From contig NZ_JACSPY010000017.1 of NCBI RefSeq assembly GCF_014836885.1, forward strand, positions 1 to 60,373: a DNA stretch of 60,373 nt. The letters are read 5' to 3'. The notes under the pieces were generated by a model, which saw only the letters and a program-made list of their open reading frames with translations, was not told the origin of the DNA and ran no database searches. Below, in pieces: positions 1 through 10,660 of the stretch. Within the stretch, counting starts at the first letter, position 1. Each line of letters opens with the position of its first letter. This DNA comes from Brevibacterium gallinarum. Lineage in GTDB: Bacteria > Actinomycetota > Actinomycetes > Actinomycetales > Brevibacteriaceae. Position numbers and translations under genes: made by a program.

Positions 1-75
1 AACCCGGAAGCTAAGCCTGCCAGCGCTGATGGTACTGCACTCGACAGGGTGTGGGAGAGTAAGACACCGCCGCAA
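1..75 (+). rRNA. rrf: 5S ribosomal RNA, 3' part
   Basis: The window opens inside a 5S rRNA gene. The conserved block GAAGCTAAGCCTGCCAGCGC, a GATGGTACTGC segment and the closing GTGGGAGAGTAAGACACCGC stretch are all present. The 5' part, and presumably 23S and 16S, lie off the left edge. The exact 3' end is estimated from the family pattern. Confidence 0.93.
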
Positions 76-93
76 TTTCACATAGAGAAAGTC

Positions 94-124
94 GAGCCCG
101 GGTTGAGCACTGCTCCCCGGGCTC
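94..124 (+). terminator. rRNA operon terminator
   Basis: A perfect 9-bp stem, GAGCCCGGG at 94-102 and CCCGGGCTC at 116-124, follows the 5S gene. A short T-containing run (ACTTATT) comes after it. Its position fits factor-independent termination of the rRNA operon. Confidence 0.8.
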
Positions 125-1978
<1,854 letters not shown>

Positions 1979-2027
1979 GCCGCGGAGCCGTCTGAGCGTC
2001 GGCATCGTCTGAACCTTGCGCGTCGCA

Positions 2028-2058
2028 CAGCGCCGGTGCCTGCAGGGCACCGGCGCTG
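2028..2058. terminator. Bidirectional terminator between gdhA and the flavin reductase-like gene
   Basis: A 13-bp G+C-rich stem, arms 2028-2040 and 2046-2058 with a 5-nt loop, lies between two converging genes. There is no long T run, as is usual in actinobacteria. Confidence 0.7.
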
Positions 2059-2066
2059 CGTGCATC

Positions 2067-2609
2067 TCAACGGCCGGTGACGGTCCCGTAACCGTCCTGC
2101 CAGCGCGCCAGCGGCCGTGCCCCGACCGTCTCAGCACAGCCGCTCACCTCACCGACGACGAGCGTGTGCGTGGCGACTTCCAGGCGGGCAGCGATCCGGC
2201 AGTCGAACACCGCAGCGGCACCGGCGATATAGGGCACCCCCGACGGCGCCGCTGCCGTCGGCACCGCATCGAGCACTCCGTACAGCGGCTGGCCGGGCTC
2301 CCCGAGCCACTGGGCGACGTTCTTCTGCTCTGCTGCCAGCACGCTGATCGTCATCGCCTCGGCGATCTCCAGGGACTCCATCATCCGGGAACCGGAGTAG
2401 ATGCTCACCGCCATCGTCGGCGGATCATAGGAGACGTCGAGGAACGAATCGACGGTGATCGCATGCGGCTGCCGGCCGCGCAGGCACGTCACCACCGCCA
2501 CCGGCCGGACCATCTGCCCGGCGACGCGCTGGTAGGTGCGGATGAGTTCCTCGCCAGTCGGCGCCTCGGGCGCGGGGGAGAAGGAGAGGAGTGCGTCACT
2601 GTCGGCCAT
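2067..2609 (-). CDS. Flavin reductase-like / FMN-binding split-barrel protein
   Basis: Encodes 180 aa resembling the flavin reductase-like domain family, whose members bind FMN and reduce free flavin with NAD(P)H, often for a partner oxygenase. Family-like features are VRPVAVVTC near the start, HAITVDSFLDVSYDPPTMAVS, and TISVLAAEQKNVAQ mid-protein. No oxygenase gene is adjacent, so a partner cannot be assigned. The start ATG is 7 nt downstream of a TAGACT -10 element, and the gene is divergent from the DUF3039 gene. The family call is fair; the substrate is unknown. Confidence 0.78.
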   Translation of the reverse strand: MADSDALLSFSPAPEAPTGEELIRTYQRVAGQMVRPVAVVTCLRGRQPHAITVDSFLDVSYDPPTMAVSIYSGSRMMESLEIAEAMTISVLAAEQKNVAQWLGEPGQPLYGVLDAVPTAAAPSGVPYIAGAAAVFDCRIAARLEVATHTLVVGEVSGCAETVGARPLARWQDGYGTVTGR

Positions 2610-2616
2610 GCCGATT

Positions 2617-2622
2617 AGTCTA
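2617..2622 (-). promoter_or_regulatory. -10 element of the flavin reductase-like gene, leaderless type
   Basis: On the minus strand TAGACT is followed by 7 nt and the ATG at 2609. It lies back to back with the -10 element of the DUF3039 gene. Confidence 0.5.
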
Positions 2623-2637
2623 GCCAGCGACCAGCGC

Positions 2638-2643
2638 TAGAAT
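2638..2643 (+). promoter_or_regulatory. -10 element of the DUF3039-helicase operon, leaderless type
   Basis: TAGAAT precedes the ATG at 2651 by 7 nt. An in-frame ATG at 2642 falls inside the hexamer and is therefore an unlikely start. Confidence 0.55.
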
Positions 2644-2650
2644 GGTGGCT

Positions 2651-2911
2651 ATGTCCGACACGATGCCCGCAACCGGTGGCGCCGCCACGATCGAGCGCCA
2701 GACACAGGACCAGCTTGCTGAGCCCGGCGATCACGAGCGGTTCTCGCACTACGCGCCGAAGGCCAAGATCATGGAGTCCATGGTCACCGGCACCCCGCTG
2801 ATCGCGCTGTGCGGAAAAGTGTGGATCCCCACCCGCGATCCTGAGCGCTTCCCGGTCTGCCCGAAGTGCAAGGAGATCTACGAATCGATGCCTGAAGGAC
2901 CGCAGGAGTAA
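2651..2911 (+). CDS. DUF3039 domain-containing protein
   Basis: Encodes 86 aa with the features of the actinobacterial DUF3039 family: an HERFSHYAPKAKI block, GTPLIALCGKVW, and a CPKCKEIYESM end. The two cysteines of CPKC, plus the cysteine in ALCGK, could bind a metal such as zinc (inference). The stop codon abuts the ATG of the next gene (TAAATG), so translation is probably coupled to the helicase. Function is unknown; the pairing with a DEAD/DEAH helicase is a recurring actinobacterial arrangement as I recall it. Confidence 0.85.
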   Translation: MSDTMPATGGAATIERQTQDQLAEPGDHERFSHYAPKAKIMESMVTGTPLIALCGKVWIPTRDPERFPVCPKCKEIYESMPEGPQE

Positions 2912-4711
2912 ATGTCGGGTCCGACACGGATCCCAGGAACTTCAGCAGCCGAACACCTCTCACCAGCCTTTCCCGAACGCGCCGCGTGGGGAACGGCCGG
3001 CAAACTGCGTGCCTGGCAGGCCGAAGCCCTGGAACGCTACTTCGATACGGAGCCGCGCGACTTCCTCACCGTCGCGACCCCGGGAGCCGGCAAGACGACC
3101 TTCGCGCTCCGGCTGGCAGCCGAGCTGCTCGCCCAGCGCAAAGTCGACCGGATCACCGTCGTCGCCCCGACCGAGCATCTCAAGACCCAGTGGGCCGATG
3201 CCGCCTCGCGCGTGGGCATCCGGATCGACCCGAACTTCAAGAACTCCCAGGGCCGCCACGGCAAGGAGTTCCACGGCGTGGCTGTCACCTACGCGCAGGT
3301 CGCTGCGAAGCCGGTGCTGCACCACAACCGCACCGCGGCCGCCCGCACGCTCGTGATCCTCGATGAGATCCACCACGCCGGTGACGCCCTGTCATGGGGT
3401 GACGCCGTGCGCGAGGCGTTCGGCCCAGCCCGGCGCCGGCTCGCCCTGACCGGTACGCCGTTCCGCTCGGACACCGCTGCGATTCCGTTCGTCGAATACG
3501 TCCCCGACGAGGAGGGCATCCGCACCTCGAAGGCCGACTACACCTACGGCTACGCCCAGGCGCTCAAGGACGGCGTCGTCCGCCCGGTGCTGTTCATGAC
3601 CTACTCCGGTGAGATGCGCTGGCGCACCAAGGCCGGTGACGAGATGTCGGCAGTGCTCGGCGCCGAGGCGACGAAGGACATCCACGCCCAGGCCTGGCGG
3701 ACCGCGCTCAACCCGAAGGGCGAATGGATCCCTGCGGTGCTCAAAGCCGCTGACCTGCGACTGTCCGAAGTCCGGCGCAGCGTGCCCGATGCCGGCGGCC
3801 TCGTCATCGCCACCGACCAGGAGGTCGCCCGCGCATATGCCAAGCAGCTGCGCGAGATCTGCGGCGAACCGGTCACCGTCGTGCTGTCGGACGAAGAGGG
3901 CGCCTCGAAGCGGATCGAGGAGTTTCAGAACTCCGAGCGCCGCTGGATGGTCGCCGTGCGGATGGTCTCCGAAGGCGTTGACGTACCCCGTCTGGCCGTC
4001 GGCGTGTACGCGACCTCGTCCTCGACCCCGCTGTTCTTCGCCCAGGCGATCGGCCGCTTCGTGCGCGCCCGGCGCCGCGGTGAGACCGCGTCGATCTTCC
4101 TGCCCTCCGTGCCGATCCTGCTGGCCCTGGCCAATCAGCTCGAGCTCCAGCGCGACCACGCCCTCGACCGCCGGCCCGACCCCGACGCCGAGGACGAGGT
4201 CGTCTTCGACGATGAGGCGCTCGCTGCGGCCAATGCCTGCGAATCGGCCTCCGATGACCTGCTCGGCTCCTATGAGGCGCTGGACTCGCAGGCCTCATTC
4301 GACCGGGTGCTGTTCGACGGTGGCGAGTTCGGCTCCGGCGGCATGATCGGCTCCGAGGACGAACTCGACTTCATCGGCATTCCCGGCCTGCTCGAACCCG
4401 AACAGGTCACCGAGCTCCTGCGCACCCGCCAGGCCGAGCAGACGAAGCGGCGAGCCCGCTCAGGAGCGACGAACCAGACGGCGGTGCCGACCGCGGAGCT
4501 GGCCGAACACGATCACCGGCTGCTGAAGGAAGAGCGCAGCAAACTGCAGACGATGGTCGGAGCGTGGGCCAGGCGCACGGGCAAGCCGCATGCCGCCATC
4601 CACGTCGACCTGCGCAAGGCCTGCGGGGGACCGCCGGTCGCTGAGGCAAGCCGAAAGGAGATCCAGGCCCGCATCACCAAGCTGCAGGCCTGGTTCGTCG
4701 GCCGCCGCTGA
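2912..4711 (+). CDS. DEAD/DEAH-box superfamily 2 helicase
   Basis: Encodes 599 aa. Motif I is TPGAGKTTFALRLAAELL, motif II is DEIHH, motif III is LTGTPFRSD, and motif VI is FAQAIGRFVRARR, so both RecA-like lobes look intact. The C-terminal 180 residues carry no domain I recognise and include a basic stretch (TKRRARSG). The gene starts directly after the DUF3039 stop. It may act in DNA repair or RNA remodelling; the sequence does not decide. The last codons run into a 16-bp tandem repeat. Confidence 0.88.
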   Translation: MSGPTRIPGTSAAEHLSPAFPERAAWGTAGKLRAWQAEALERYFDTEPRDFLTVATPGAGKTTFALRLAAELLAQRKVDRITVVAPTEHLKTQWADAASRVGIRIDPNFKNSQGRHGKEFHGVAVTYAQVAAKPVLHHNRTAAARTLVILDEIHHAGDALSWGDAVREAFGPARRRLALTGTPFRSDTAAIPFVEYVPDEEGIRTSKADYTYGYAQALKDGVVRPVLFMTYSGEMRWRTKAGDEMSAVLGAEATKDIHAQAWRTALNPKGEWIPAVLKAADLRLSEVRRSVPDAGGLVIATDQEVARAYAKQLREICGEPVTVVLSDEEGASKRIEEFQNSERRWMVAVRMVSEGVDVPRLAVGVYATSSSTPLFFAQAIGRFVRARRRGETASIFLPSVPILLALANQLELQRDHALDRRPDPDAEDEVVFDDEALAAANACESASDDLLGSYEALDSQASFDRVLFDGGEFGSGGMIGSEDELDFIGIPGLLEPEQVTELLRTRQAEQTKRRARSGATNQTAVPTAELAEHDHRLLKEERSKLQTMVGAWARRTGKPHAAIHVDLRKACGGPPVAEASRKEIQARITKLQAWFVGRR

Positions 4712-4779
4712 AACGGGCCGCCGCTGAGATCGGCCGGCGCTGAAACGGGCCGCCGCTGAGACGGGCCGCTGCTGCGCGG
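4701..4779. repeat. 16-bp tandem repeat, about 5 copies, overlapping the helicase stop
   Basis: Units at 4701-4716, 4717-4732, 4733-4748, 4749-4764 and a partial one at 4765-4779 follow the pattern GCCGSCGCTGARAYSG. The first unit encodes the last residues and the stop codon of the helicase; the others lie in the convergent gap before pncB. Confidence 0.8.
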
Positions 4780-4797
4780 CCAGGGGCAGCGCAGCAG
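4769..4797. terminator. Hairpin between the helicase gene and pncB
   Basis: CTGCTGCGC at 4769-4777 pairs with GCGCAGCAG at 4789-4797. It lies between two converging genes and could stop transcription from both sides. Confidence 0.55.
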
Positions 4798-4811
4798 ACC
4801 GGTACCTCGTC

Positions 4812-6161
4812 TCAGGCGCTGTAGAAGACAGTCGGGATCGCCGGCTCGCCGGCCTGCAGCCGGTGCGCGGTGCGCGGCAGCTCAGCCATCGAGGCGGCGT
4901 GACGCTCACGGGCACGCTGCACCCCCTCGGGACCGGTGTACGCATGGTCGATCTCACCGCCGGTGACCAGCGGCACCTGCAGCGGACGGGCCTCGAGGTC
5001 ATCAGGCAGCTCCAGACGCGGGATGCCGATCGCCTCCTCGACAGCGATCGTGCCGTCGATGATGCGCGCGGCCTCCTTCATCCCACCGGTCGACGACTTC
5101 CCGGCCGCCTTCTTCTGCACCGACACCCACTCGCCTGCGTCATCGCTGTGAGCGACGAGCTTGTAGACCAGGCTCGCCGTCGGCGCGCCGGAGCCGGTGA
5201 CGACCCGGGTGCCGACGCCGTAGGCATCGACCGGAGCGGCTGCCAGGCCGGCGATCGCGTACTCGTCGAGATCGCTGGTGACGGTGATCCGCGTGTTGAT
5301 CGCCCCGAGCGCGTCGAGCTTCTCGCGCACCTCCGCAGCCTGGATGCCGAGGTCACCGGAGTCGAGCCGGACCCCGCCGAGCTCGGTGCCGGCGACCTCG
5401 ATGGCGGTCGTGAGCGCCTCATCGACGTCATAGGTGTCGAGCAGCAGGATCGTATCGGAGCCGAGCGACCGGACCTGGGCTTCGAACGCCTCACGCTCGG
5501 AATCGTGGATGAGCGTGAAGGAGTGCGCGGCAGTGCCGACGGTCGTCAGCCCGTAGCGGCGCCCGGCCTCCAGGTTCGACGTCGAGGTGAAGCCTGCGAC
5601 GACAGTCGCCCGGGCAGCGGCGACGGCCGACTGCTCGTGGGTGCGGCGCGAGCCCATATCCACGCACGGCCGCGAGCCGGCGACCCGGCTCATCCGCGAG
5701 GCCGCCGAGGCGACTGCGGAATCGTAGTTGAGAGCCGAGAGGATCATCGTCTCCAGCACCACCGCCTCGGCGAAGGTCGCCTCCACGCTCAGCAGCGGTG
5801 AGCCGGGGAAGTACACCTCGCCCTCGGCGTACCCGCGGATGTCACCAGAGAACCGGAAGTCAGCCAGCCAGTCCAGCGTCGTCGAATCGACGACCTTTCT
5901 CGACTCGAGGAACTGCAGCTCCTCGGACGTGAACGTGAAGTCGGCGAGCATCTCGAGGATCCGGCCGGTGCCGGCGACCACCCCATAGCGGCGCCCGGCC
6001 GGCAGCCGGCGCCCGAAGGCCTCGAAGATGCTGCGGCGCTCAGCGCGGCCCGAGTCGAGCGTGGCCTGCAGCATGGTGAGTTCATAATGGTCGGTCAGCA
6101 GCGCCGTCGACGGGCGGAACGGGGCAGAACCCCGCGGGGAAGCCGGTGTGAGATCACTCAT
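4812..6161 (-). CDS. pncB: Nicotinate phosphoribosyltransferase
   Basis: Encodes 449 aa of the enzyme that joins nicotinate to PRPP, giving nicotinate mononucleotide for NAD salvage. The family signature LLTDHYELTMLQATL is near the N-terminus, with SRRTHEQSAV, LLDTYDVDEAL, GVRLDSGDLG and VYKLV blocks downstream. The frame runs open upstream to 6344, but the ATG at 6161 is preceded at 7 nt by TATCAT and begins the family-like sequence. Divergent from clpS, the common arrangement in actinobacteria. Cytoplasmic. Confidence 0.93.
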   Translation of the reverse strand: MSDLTPASPRGSAPFRPSTALLTDHYELTMLQATLDSGRAERRSIFEAFGRRLPAGRRYGVVAGTGRILEMLADFTFTSEELQFLESRKVVDSTTLDWLADFRFSGDIRGYAEGEVYFPGSPLLSVEATFAEAVVLETMILSALNYDSAVASAASRMSRVAGSRPCVDMGSRRTHEQSAVAAARATVVAGFTSTSNLEAGRRYGLTTVGTAAHSFTLIHDSEREAFEAQVRSLGSDTILLLDTYDVDEALTTAIEVAGTELGGVRLDSGDLGIQAAEVREKLDALGAINTRITVTSDLDEYAIAGLAAAPVDAYGVGTRVVTGSGAPTASLVYKLVAHSDDAGEWVSVQKKAAGKSSTGGMKEAARIIDGTIAVEEAIGIPRLELPDDLEARPLQVPLVTGGEIDHAYTGPEGVQRARERHAASMAELPRTAHRLQAGEPAIPTVFYSA

Positions 6162-6168
6162 AGGAACG

Positions 6169-6174
6169 ATGATA
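6169..6174 (-). promoter_or_regulatory. -10 element of pncB, leaderless type
   Basis: On the minus strand TATCAT lies 7 nt upstream of the ATG at 6161, with no ribosome binding site between. Confidence 0.55.
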
Positions 6175-6212
6175 GGCCACTGCAGGATTACTGGGTGAAC
6201 CATGAATTCGCC

Positions 6213-6218
6213 TACAGT
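6213..6218 (+). promoter_or_regulatory. -10 element of the clpS operon
   Basis: TACAGT lies 7 nt before a GTG at 6226 and 10 nt before an ATG at 6229. An AAAGG between them could also serve as a weak ribosome binding site, so leaderless initiation is likely but not certain. Confidence 0.5.
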
Positions 6219-6225
6219 GAAAGGC

Positions 6226-6546
6226 GTGATGTCAACCGGCGACTCATCCCAAGCGGTGATCGATCCCCAGGCTGAGACTCTGCATGAGACTCGGCCGGAT
6301 GCGCCGTGGGCATGCATCGTGATGAATGACCCGGTCAATCTCATGAGCTACGTGACGTACGTATTCCAGAGCTATTTCGGATACTCGCGTGCGAAGTCCG
6401 AGAAGCTCATGCTCGAAGTCCACGAACTCGGCCGCAGCGTCGTGGCCACCGGCAGCCGCGAGCAGATGGAGCGCGACACCGCCGCCATGCACGGCTTCGG
6501 CCTGTGGGCCACCTGCCGGCCCGCCCCGACCGGTGGTGAGGTGTGA
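6226..6546 (+). CDS. clpS: ATP-dependent Clp protease adaptor ClpS
   Basis: Encodes about 106 aa. The core [20 protein letters not shown] is the N-degron-binding region of ClpS, which hands substrates to ClpC/ClpA with Clp[19 protein letters not shown] and [10 protein letters not shown] complete the fold. The start could be GTG 6226, ATG 6229 or ATG 6202; the first fits the -10 spacing best. It heads a cluster with the DUF2017 gene, the usual actinobacterial partner of clpS. Cytoplasmic. Confidence 0.92.
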   Translation: MMSTGDSSQAVIDPQAETLHETRPDAPWACIVMNDPVNLMSYVTYVFQSYFGYSRAKSEKLMLEVHELGRSVVATGSREQMERDTAAMHGFGLWATCRPAPTGGEV

Positions 6547-6562
6547 GCCCGGAGGGCCGCTG

Positions 6563-7216
6563 ATGAAGATCCACTCGACTGCGCGTGCCTTCGCCGTGCT
6601 CGACCTCGAACCCGGCGAGAAGCACATCTTCCGCTCCCTGCTCTCCGACGTCGCCGTCATGCTCGGCGGCGAGGACGAGCTCGATGCACCCGCCGGTGAA
6701 CCGGAGGCCGACGCCGCGCCCGAGGCGGGGGAGAGCGGCGCACGCGAGGTCAGCGCCGATGACCTCGCCCGGCTGGTCGGCATCTCGACGGCCGAACGGC
6801 CCGAGGACCCGGCCGTGCTGCGGCTGCTGCCCGACGTCGACGGCGATGACGCCGAACGCTCAGCGGAGTTCCGCAGGCTGACCGAACACGACCTGCGCGA
6901 ATCGAAGCTCGCCAACATCCGCATCGCCCTGTACGACCTGTCGCTGACCGGCCGGATCGAACTGGACGAAGCGCACACGCGGGCCTGGTCGATGGCGCTC
7001 AACGACGTCCGGCTCGTGCTCGCCACCCGGATGAGCATGGCCAGCGAATCCGATGTCGAAGACCTCTACGCCCGGGAGGCCGCCGATGAGCTCGATGACC
7101 AGCAGGCCACGATGCTCACCGTCTACGACTTCCTCACCTGGGCGCAGGAGCGTCTGACGTCGATCCTGCTGTCCGGCCTCGGCCCCGGCGCAGCCGACGA
7201 GGAGGAACACGCCTGA
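6563..7216 (+). CDS. DUF2017 family protein
   Basis: Encodes 217 aa, acidic and predicted soluble. It matches the DUF2017 family found next to clpS in actinobacteria: an N-terminal FAVLDLEPGEKHIFRSLL segment, a conserved RLLPDVDGDDAERSAEFRRL block, then WSMALNDVRLVLATRM and YDFLTWAQERL. The ATG at 6563 follows clpS by 16 nt, so the two are co-transcribed. The frame is open further upstream but overlaps clpS. Function is unknown; a link to regulated proteolysis is inferred only from position. Confidence 0.85.
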   Translation: MKIHSTARAFAVLDLEPGEKHIFRSLLSDVAVMLGGEDELDAPAGEPEADAAPEAGESGAREVSADDLARLVGISTAERPEDPAVLRLLPDVDGDDAERSAEFRRLTEHDLRESKLANIRIALYDLSLTGRIELDEAHTRAWSMALNDVRLVLATRMSMASESDVEDLYAREAADELDDQQATMLTVYDFLTWAQERLTSILLSGLGPGAADEEEHA

Positions 7217-7235
7217 TGGAGGAGGAACAACAGGC

Positions 7236-8069
7236 ATGATGCGACTGACCGCAATCGGCACCTCGGGCTCCTTTGCCGGGCCCGCCTCGGCTGCCAGCTG
7301 CTACCTGCTGGAGGCCGCCGTCGATCACCGGGAGTACCGGGTCGTCATCGACCTGGGATCCGGGGCGCTCGGCGCGCTGCAGAACTACGTCGACCCCAGC
7401 AGCCTCGATGCCGTCGTGCTGTCCCACCTGCACCCCGATCACTGCCTCGACGTCACCGGGCTCTACGTCTACCGCAGCTACGACCCGAAGTACTTCAACT
7501 GCGGCGACGCCCACACCGACACCGGCGCGATCCGCGCCTCCCTGCCCGTCTGGGGTCCGGCCGGCACGCACGAGCGCCTGGCAGCGGCCTACCACACTGA
7601 GCCGGGCCTGAGCCCGGTCGCAGGCCAGTCGCACCCGACGGACCTGTCGACGGTGTTCGCCTTCCACGACCTGACCCCCGGAGCCTCCTTCACCATCGGG
7701 CCGCTGACGATCACCGCGTTCCTCGTCGAACACCCCGTCGAAGCCTATGCGCTGCGCATCGAGGACCAGGCCGGCCACGTCATCACCTACTCCGGTGACT
7801 CCGATGAGTGCGACGGCCTCGTCGAAGCCGCCCGCGTCGCCGACGTGTTCGTCTGCGAGGCCGCCTTCCAGGAGGACCGCGACGCCGCCCGCGGCATCCA
7901 CCTCACCGGCCTGCGCGCCGGCCGGGTCGCCGATGCTGCTGGGGCGAAGAACCTCGTGCTCACCCACATCCCGCCGTGGACCGACGCCTGCATGGTCCGC
8001 GCCGAAGCCGCCGCCGAATTCTCCGGGCCGATCGAACTCGCCCGCCCCGGCAACACCTGGCAGCTGTAG
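7236..8069 (+). CDS. MBL-fold metallo-hydrolase
   Basis: Encodes 277 aa with the metallo-beta-lactamase fold. Zinc ligands are visible in SHLHPDHCLDVTG (H64, H66, D68, H69), the aspartate of YSGDSDE, and the histidine of LTHIPPW. The overall pattern resembles RNase Z-like or cyclic-nucleotide-degrading members, but the substrate cannot be told. A GGAGGA sequence precedes the ATG. It lies between the clpS-DUF2017 pair and rph, a common actinobacterial order. Confidence 0.88.
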   Translation: MMRLTAIGTSGSFAGPASAASCYLLEAAVDHREYRVVIDLGSGALGALQNYVDPSSLDAVVLSHLHPDHCLDVTGLYVYRSYDPKYFNCGDAHTDTGAIRASLPVWGPAGTHERLAAAYHTEPGLSPVAGQSHPTDLSTVFAFHDLTPGASFTIGPLTITAFLVEHPVEAYALRIEDQAGHVITYSGDSDECDGLVEAARVADVFVCEAAFQEDRDAARGIHLTGLRAGRVADAAGAKNLVLTHIPPWTDACMVRAEAAAEFSGPIELARPGNTWQL

Positions 8070-8143
8070 CCTGAAGACATACGGCCGCCGCTCCCACCTC
8101 CGGCGCGGCGGCCAGCCCCACCCGCCTCGCACAAGGAGACCCC

Positions 8144-8878
8144 ATGACCCGTCCTGACGGCCGCGCCCACGACGAACTGCGCGAGGTGCGCATCACCCGC
8201 GACTGGCTCACCCACGCTGAAGGCAGCGTGCTCATCGAGTTCGGCGACACCCGCGTGCTGTGCGCGGCCTCCCTGACCGAGGGTGTGCCCCGCTGGCTCA
8301 AGGGCTCCGGCCGCGGCTGGGTCACCGGCGAATACGCGATGCTGCCCAGGGCCACCCACGACCGCAGTCCGCGCGAATCCGTCAAAGGCAAGATCGGTGG
8401 TCGCACGCATGAGATCTCCCGGCTCATCGGCCGGGCCCTGCGTGCCGTGGTCGACATGGACAAGCTGGGGGAGAACACCATCCAGCTCGACTGCGACGTC
8501 CTCCAGGCCGACGGCGGCACCCGCACCGCAGCCATCACCGGCGCCTACGTCGCACTGGCCGACGCGATCGACACCGGCCGGTCCCGCGGCTGGATCCCCG
8601 CCGCTGCCGAACCGCTGACCGACTCGATCGCTGCGATCAGCGTCGGGATCGTCGACGGCGCCCCCGCCCTCGACCTGCCCTATGTCGAGGACTCGGCAGC
8701 CGATACCGACATGAACGTCGTGATGACCGGCTCCGGCCGATTCGTCGAGATCCAGGGCACCGCCGAACAGCAGGCCTTCGACCGCTCCGAACTCGACACC
8801 CTCCTCAGCCTTGCCGAGACCGGCTGCGCGCGCTTGACCGAACTGCAGCGCGAGGCCCTCGACCGCCCGCGCAGCTGA
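8144..8878 (+). CDS. rph: Ribonuclease PH
   Basis: Encodes 244 aa of the phosphorolytic 3'-5' exoribonuclease that trims tRNA 3' ends. Recognisable blocks are [13 protein letters not shown] at the N-terminus, [47 protein letters not shown] and [16 protein letters not shown]. Length is typical. An AAGGAG sequence precedes the ATG. rdgB follows, a frequent bacterial pairing, so the two are probably co-transcribed. Confidence 0.95.
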   Translation: MTRPDGRAHDELREVRITRDWLTHAEGSVLIEFGDTRVLCAASLTEGVPRWLKGSGRGWVTGEYAMLPRATHDRSPRESVKGKIGGRTHEISRLIGRALRAVVDMDKLGENTIQLDCDVLQADGGTRTAAITGAYVALADAIDTGRSRGWIPAAAEPLTDSIAAISVGIVDGAPALDLPYVEDSAADTDMNVVMTGSGRFVEIQGTAEQQAFDRSELDTLLSLAETGCARLTELQREALDRPRS

Positions 8879-8946
8879 CGGCCGCTGCCGACCGACCGGC
8901 CGGCCGGCCGACTGACCCACTGACCGCCTGATCGACAGGAGCCTGC

Positions 8947-9570
8947 ATGTTCGAGCGCATCGTCATCGCCACCCGCAATGAGGGCAAGCGGAAGGAGCTC
9001 GAAGAGATCCTGCGTGACGGCCTCGACCGGCCTATCACAGTGCTCACCGCCGCTGACGTCGACCTGCCCGAGGTCGTCGAGGACGGGGTGACCTTCGCCG
9101 CCAATGCTGAGCTCAAGGCCCGTTCGGCAGCCGCGCACACCGGGCTGCCGGCGATCGCCGATGACTCGGGGCTGGCCGTCGACGTGCTCGGCGGGGCACC
9201 GGGCATCTTCTCAGCCCGCTGGTCCGGACGTCACGGTGACGACGTCGCCAACTACGAGCTGCTGCTCGCCCAGCTGGCCGATGTACCCGATGAGCACCGG
9301 CAGGCCGCGTTCTGCTGCGCAGCCGTGTTCGTCGACCCCGCCCAAGGGCCAGCGCCCGAGGCGGTGGTCGCCGAAGGACGGATGACCGGAAGGCTCGGCC
9401 GGGAGCCGGTCGGCGACCACGGTTTCGGCTACGACCCGATCTTCTACCCCGACGGTCATGATGTGACCGCAGCCCAGCTCAGCGCTGCAGAGAAGAACAT
9501 GATCTCCCACCGCGGTGCAGCGCTGCGCAGTCTCGCTCAGCTGCTCGCCGCACGATCTTCCGGCAACTGA
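8947..9570 (+). CDS. rdgB: XTP/dITP diphosphatase, HAM1/RdgB family
   Basis: Encodes 207 aa. The family start VIATRNEGKRKELEEI, the catalytic IADDSGLAVDVLGGAPGIFS segment and GFGYDPIF are present. The enzyme removes ITP, dITP and XTP from the nucleotide pool. An AGGAG sequence precedes the ATG. The 3' end overlaps the convergent CPBP gene by 34 bp (9537-9570), so no terminator can fit between them. Confidence 0.94.
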   Translation: MFERIVIATRNEGKRKELEEILRDGLDRPITVLTAADVDLPEVVEDGVTFAANAELKARSAAAHTGLPAIADDSGLAVDVLGGAPGIFSARWSGRHGDDVANYELLLAQLADVPDEHRQAAFCCAAVFVDPAQGPAPEAVVAEGRMTGRLGREPVGDHGFGYDPIFYPDGHDVTAAQLSAAEKNMISHRGAALRSLAQLLAARSSGN

Positions 9571-10451
9571 GTGCCGGCACGCTGATCGTCTGAGCTGACC
9601 GGAACGACAGGGTCGGCAGGGGCCGCCGGATCGAAGCCAAGCCGGCCGCCGGTGAGCACGATCCCGATGAGCGCCAGCGCGCTCATGCCGAGTGCCGCCG
9701 GCCATGTCGTGGCCGTCGCCCCCGTCAGCCCACCGGCGGTCAGCATCGCCCAGTTGAGCCCGTTGTGCGCCAAGACAGCGGGCAACAGCGACCCCCGCGA
9801 GCCGTTGAACACCCAGGACATGACGACCGACAAGGCGAGGATGAGCAGCAGGTAGGCGATGCAGTAGCCGATCCCGCTGCGTGCGGTGTCCCACTCGGCG
9901 GTCGCGAACAGCGGGGCATGCCAGAAGCAGTGGATGAACCCGAGGATGACGGCGGCGGCGAGCGGATGATGCCGGCGCTGCAGCAGCGGCAGGGTGACAC
10001 CGCGCCAGCCCGGCTCCTCCTGCAGCGGCCCGCCGAGCAGGAACAGGAGATAGCTGCCGACGAGGAACACCACAAGGAACCCGCCGCCGAAGTCCGCTGC
10101 CGGATCGACGCCGAAGACGAGGAGGCAGCCGACCCCGGCGGCAAGCGGAATCGCGATGAGCGCCAGAGCGTAGCAGCGGCCGCGCACCCGGAACCGCACA
10201 AGCGAGGCCAGCAGACGCGCGAGACCCGCACGTCCGGAGCGCACGCCGGTGACGACGAGGGCTGCGGCGAACGGCCCGGCGAAGAGGCCGAGCTGATTGA
10301 TGCCGGTGACCGCCGCATACGGCAGCTCATAGGGCAGCAGGCCCACACCGTTGCGCGCCAGCCACCATGGGCTCCACGCCAGCCATGAACCGGCATAGGC
10401 CAGGACCGTGAACGCCAAGAGCGGGGATGAGCGAATCCAGGCTGACATCAT
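9537..10451 (-). CDS. CPBP family intramembrane glutamic endopeptidase
   Basis: Encodes 304 aa with about eight hydrophobic segments. The CPBP/Abi motifs are present: GPLQEEPGWRG carries the EExxxR catalytic pair, GFIHCFWHAPLF supplies a histidine motif, and AVLAHNGLNW a later H/N motif. CPBP members cleave prenylated proteins or act in bacteriocin self-immunity and signalling; the substrate here is unknown. Divergent from the ABC importer. The last 34 bp overlap rdgB in antisense. Confidence 0.88.
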   Translation of the reverse strand: MMSAWIRSSPLLAFTVLAYAGSWLAWSPWWLARNGVGLLPYELPYAAVTGINQLGLFAGPFAAALVVTGVRSGRAGLARLLASLVRFRVRGRCYALALIAIPLAAGVGCLLVFGVDPAADFGGGFLVVFLVGSYLLFLLGGPLQEEPGWRGVTLPLLQRRHHPLAAAVILGFIHCFWHAPLFATAEWDTARSGIGYCIAYLLLILALSVVMSWVFNGSRGSLLPAVLAHNGLNWAMLTAGGLTGATATTWPAALGMSALALIGIVLTGGRLGFDPAAPADPVVPVSSDDQRAGTQLPEDRAASS

Positions 10452-10660
10452 GAGGATCCCGTCGTGAGGATGAGCGGACTCACCCCAGCCTAACCCGCAC
10501 CTGCGTGTTCAGCGGCCGGCAGCAAGGCGAGGACCGCCTCGGGCGCGGATGTGGAACAGGACACACTGCGAGACGATCTCTCAGCCGGCGTTGAGCGTCC
10601 GTTAAGGTGAATCCAGGCCCGCGGGGCCGGTCACCACTACACACGAGACTCGAGGGAAAC

